Shown: piece after piece, positions 63,321 through 64,000 of the stretch
How the letters are laid out: every line of letters starts with the position of its first letter
Position numbering within the stretch: the stretch's first letter is position 1
Source of the DNA: Candidatus Zixiibacteriota bacterium
GTDB taxonomy: Bacteria > Zixibacteria > MSB-5A5 > GN15 > FEB-12
Direction of reading: 5' to 3'
Length of the DNA stretch: 64,000 bases
Assembly: GCA_029860345.1 (NCBI GenBank)
Contig: JAOUBJ010000002.1
Span: 62,001-126,000 of the forward strand
Program-made: the position numbers and the translations under genes
The notes under the pieces: generated by a model
The model's input: the letters and a program-made list of their open reading frames with translations, nothing else
Databases searched by the model: none
What the model was told of the DNA's origin: nothing

Positions 63321-64000
63321 ATGAAAGAACTGATGTCGGGAAATGAAGCGGTGGCACGCGGTGCCTTTGAGGCCGATGTGAAACTCGCCTCGGCCTATCC
63401 GGGGACACCGTCGACTGAGATACTCGAAACGATTGCCGCCAAGTATCGATCAGTGTATGCGCAGTGGTCGCCCAATGAGAAAGTTGCCTACGAAGTGGCA
63501 ATCGGTGCTTCGATGGGCGGGGCGCGGGCGATGGTTACCATGAAGCATGTCGGTCTCAATGTGGCGGCCGATCCGTTCATGACCCATTCGTACACCGGCG
63601 GCGGTGGTGGTTTTGTCATTGTCTGCGCCGATGATCCGGAGATGCACTCTTCGCAAAACGAGCAGGACAACCGTCACTACGCCAAGTTCGCTCAGGTGCC
63701 GATGCTGGAACCGTCCGACTCAGCCGAAGCGCGCGCAATGTTGCTGGCCGGTTACGAAATCTCCGAGGAGTTTGATACGCCGGTGATGCTTAGGTTGACT
63801 ACTCGCATCTCGCACGCCAAAACTGTGGTCGAAGTTGGTGAGCAGGTGACAACCCAACCGAAGAAATTCGCAAAGGAACCGGCCAAGTATGTCATGATCC
63901 CCGGTTTTGCCCGCGGGCGTCACGAAGTAGTGCGCAAGCGGCTGGCCGGTCTTGAGGAGTTCACGGAACAGTCACCATACAACTACATTGAGAACAACGG
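63321..64000 (+). CDS. iorA: Indolepyruvate:ferredoxin oxidoreductase alpha subunit (3' end outside window)
   Basis: The first 226 or so residues of a thiamin-diphosphate enzyme that decarboxylates aryl 2-oxoacids to acyl-CoA with ferredoxin. Seen: LMSGNEAVARGAFEA, SAYPGTPSTEILE (pyruvate-ferredoxin oxidoreductase-like start), WSPNEKVAYEVAIGASMGGARAM, MKHVGLNVAADPF and the acidic CADDPEMHSSQNEQDNR. The gene continues past the right edge. ATG 63321 lies 75 bases after the candidate promoter. Confidence 0.9.
   Translation, partial: MKELMSGNEAVARGAFEADVKLASAYPGTPSTEILETIAAKYRSVYAQWSPNEKVAYEVAIGASMGGARAMVTMKHVGLNVAADPFMTHSYTGGGGGFVIVCADDPEMHSSQNEQDNRHYAKFAQVPMLEPSDSAEARAMLLAGYEISEEFDTPVMLRLTTRISHAKTVVEVGEQVTTQPKKFAKEPAKYVMIPGFARGRHEVVRKRLAGLEEFTEQSPYNYIENN

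Overview
The window reads as chromosomal DNA of a Gram-negative-type, probably anaerobic or menaquinone-respiring bacterium. The mix of dockerin repeats, a cohesin-like domain with a C-terminal sorting tail, many palindromic intergenic repeats and a moderately high GC content resembles candidate phylum Zixibacteria or a related FCB-type lineage. That placement is inference; there is no rRNA gene or other decisive marker in the window.

Region 1 (1-16.7 kb, minus strand) is a contractile injection (type VI secretion-like) locus. A PAAR spike gene heads a long cargo operon: PAAR protein, a 1320-residue OmpA-like/peptidoglycan-binding/metallopeptidase protein, a propeller lipoprotein, a DUF1795 (Eag-like) chaperone, two paralogous module proteins, two unknown proteins, a ComEC-like metallo-beta-lactamase protein and an endonuclease/exonuclease/phosphatase-fold protein. 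Downstream, a second operon carries a ClpV-type ATPase split into two genes, then the sheath subunits TssB and TssC (TssC runs off the left edge). Each operon is preceded by a near-consensus sigma-70 promoter with an 18-bp spacer. The PAAR protein and the two module proteins share an Ig-like plus small beta-domain module. A remnant of the same module lies in frame just upstream of the phosphatase-fold gene, so cargo appears to be reshuffled around this module. This is the most novel part of the window.

Region 2 (17-25.3 kb) holds a histone-deacetylase-like deacylase, archease and RtcB RNA ligase, then a large secreted papain-like/dockerin protein, a 55-bp tandem repeat, a DinB-family protein and an aldo/keto reductase.

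Region 3 (25.4-35.1 kb) is a complete menaquinone cluster in the order menG-menF-menD-menH-menB-menA-menC-menE. A convergent hotdog thioesterase probably supplies the DHNA-CoA hydrolase step. Most junctions overlap or abut.

Region 4 (35.2-48.8 kb) carries a secreted oligoendopeptidase F, ferritin, a membrane kinase with a second pseudokinase domain, a cohesin-like secreted protein, an AT-richer isolated KAP NTPase, and an active/inactive HtrA pair.

Region 5 (49.2-64 kb) has an ECF-sigma operon for envelope polymer/adhesin-like proteins and a frameshifted methyltransferase. A housekeeping run follows: YbbR, TsaD, lipoprotein, propeller protein, M20 amidohydrolase, endonuclease V homologue with altered catalytic residues, DUF4846 and AhpD-like. 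It ends with a second DinB protein and the start of an indolepyruvate:ferredoxin oxidoreductase gene behind a Rex-like operator. Intergenic spaces are full of short palindromic repeats. I saw no tRNA, rRNA, CRISPR array, riboswitch or transposase.
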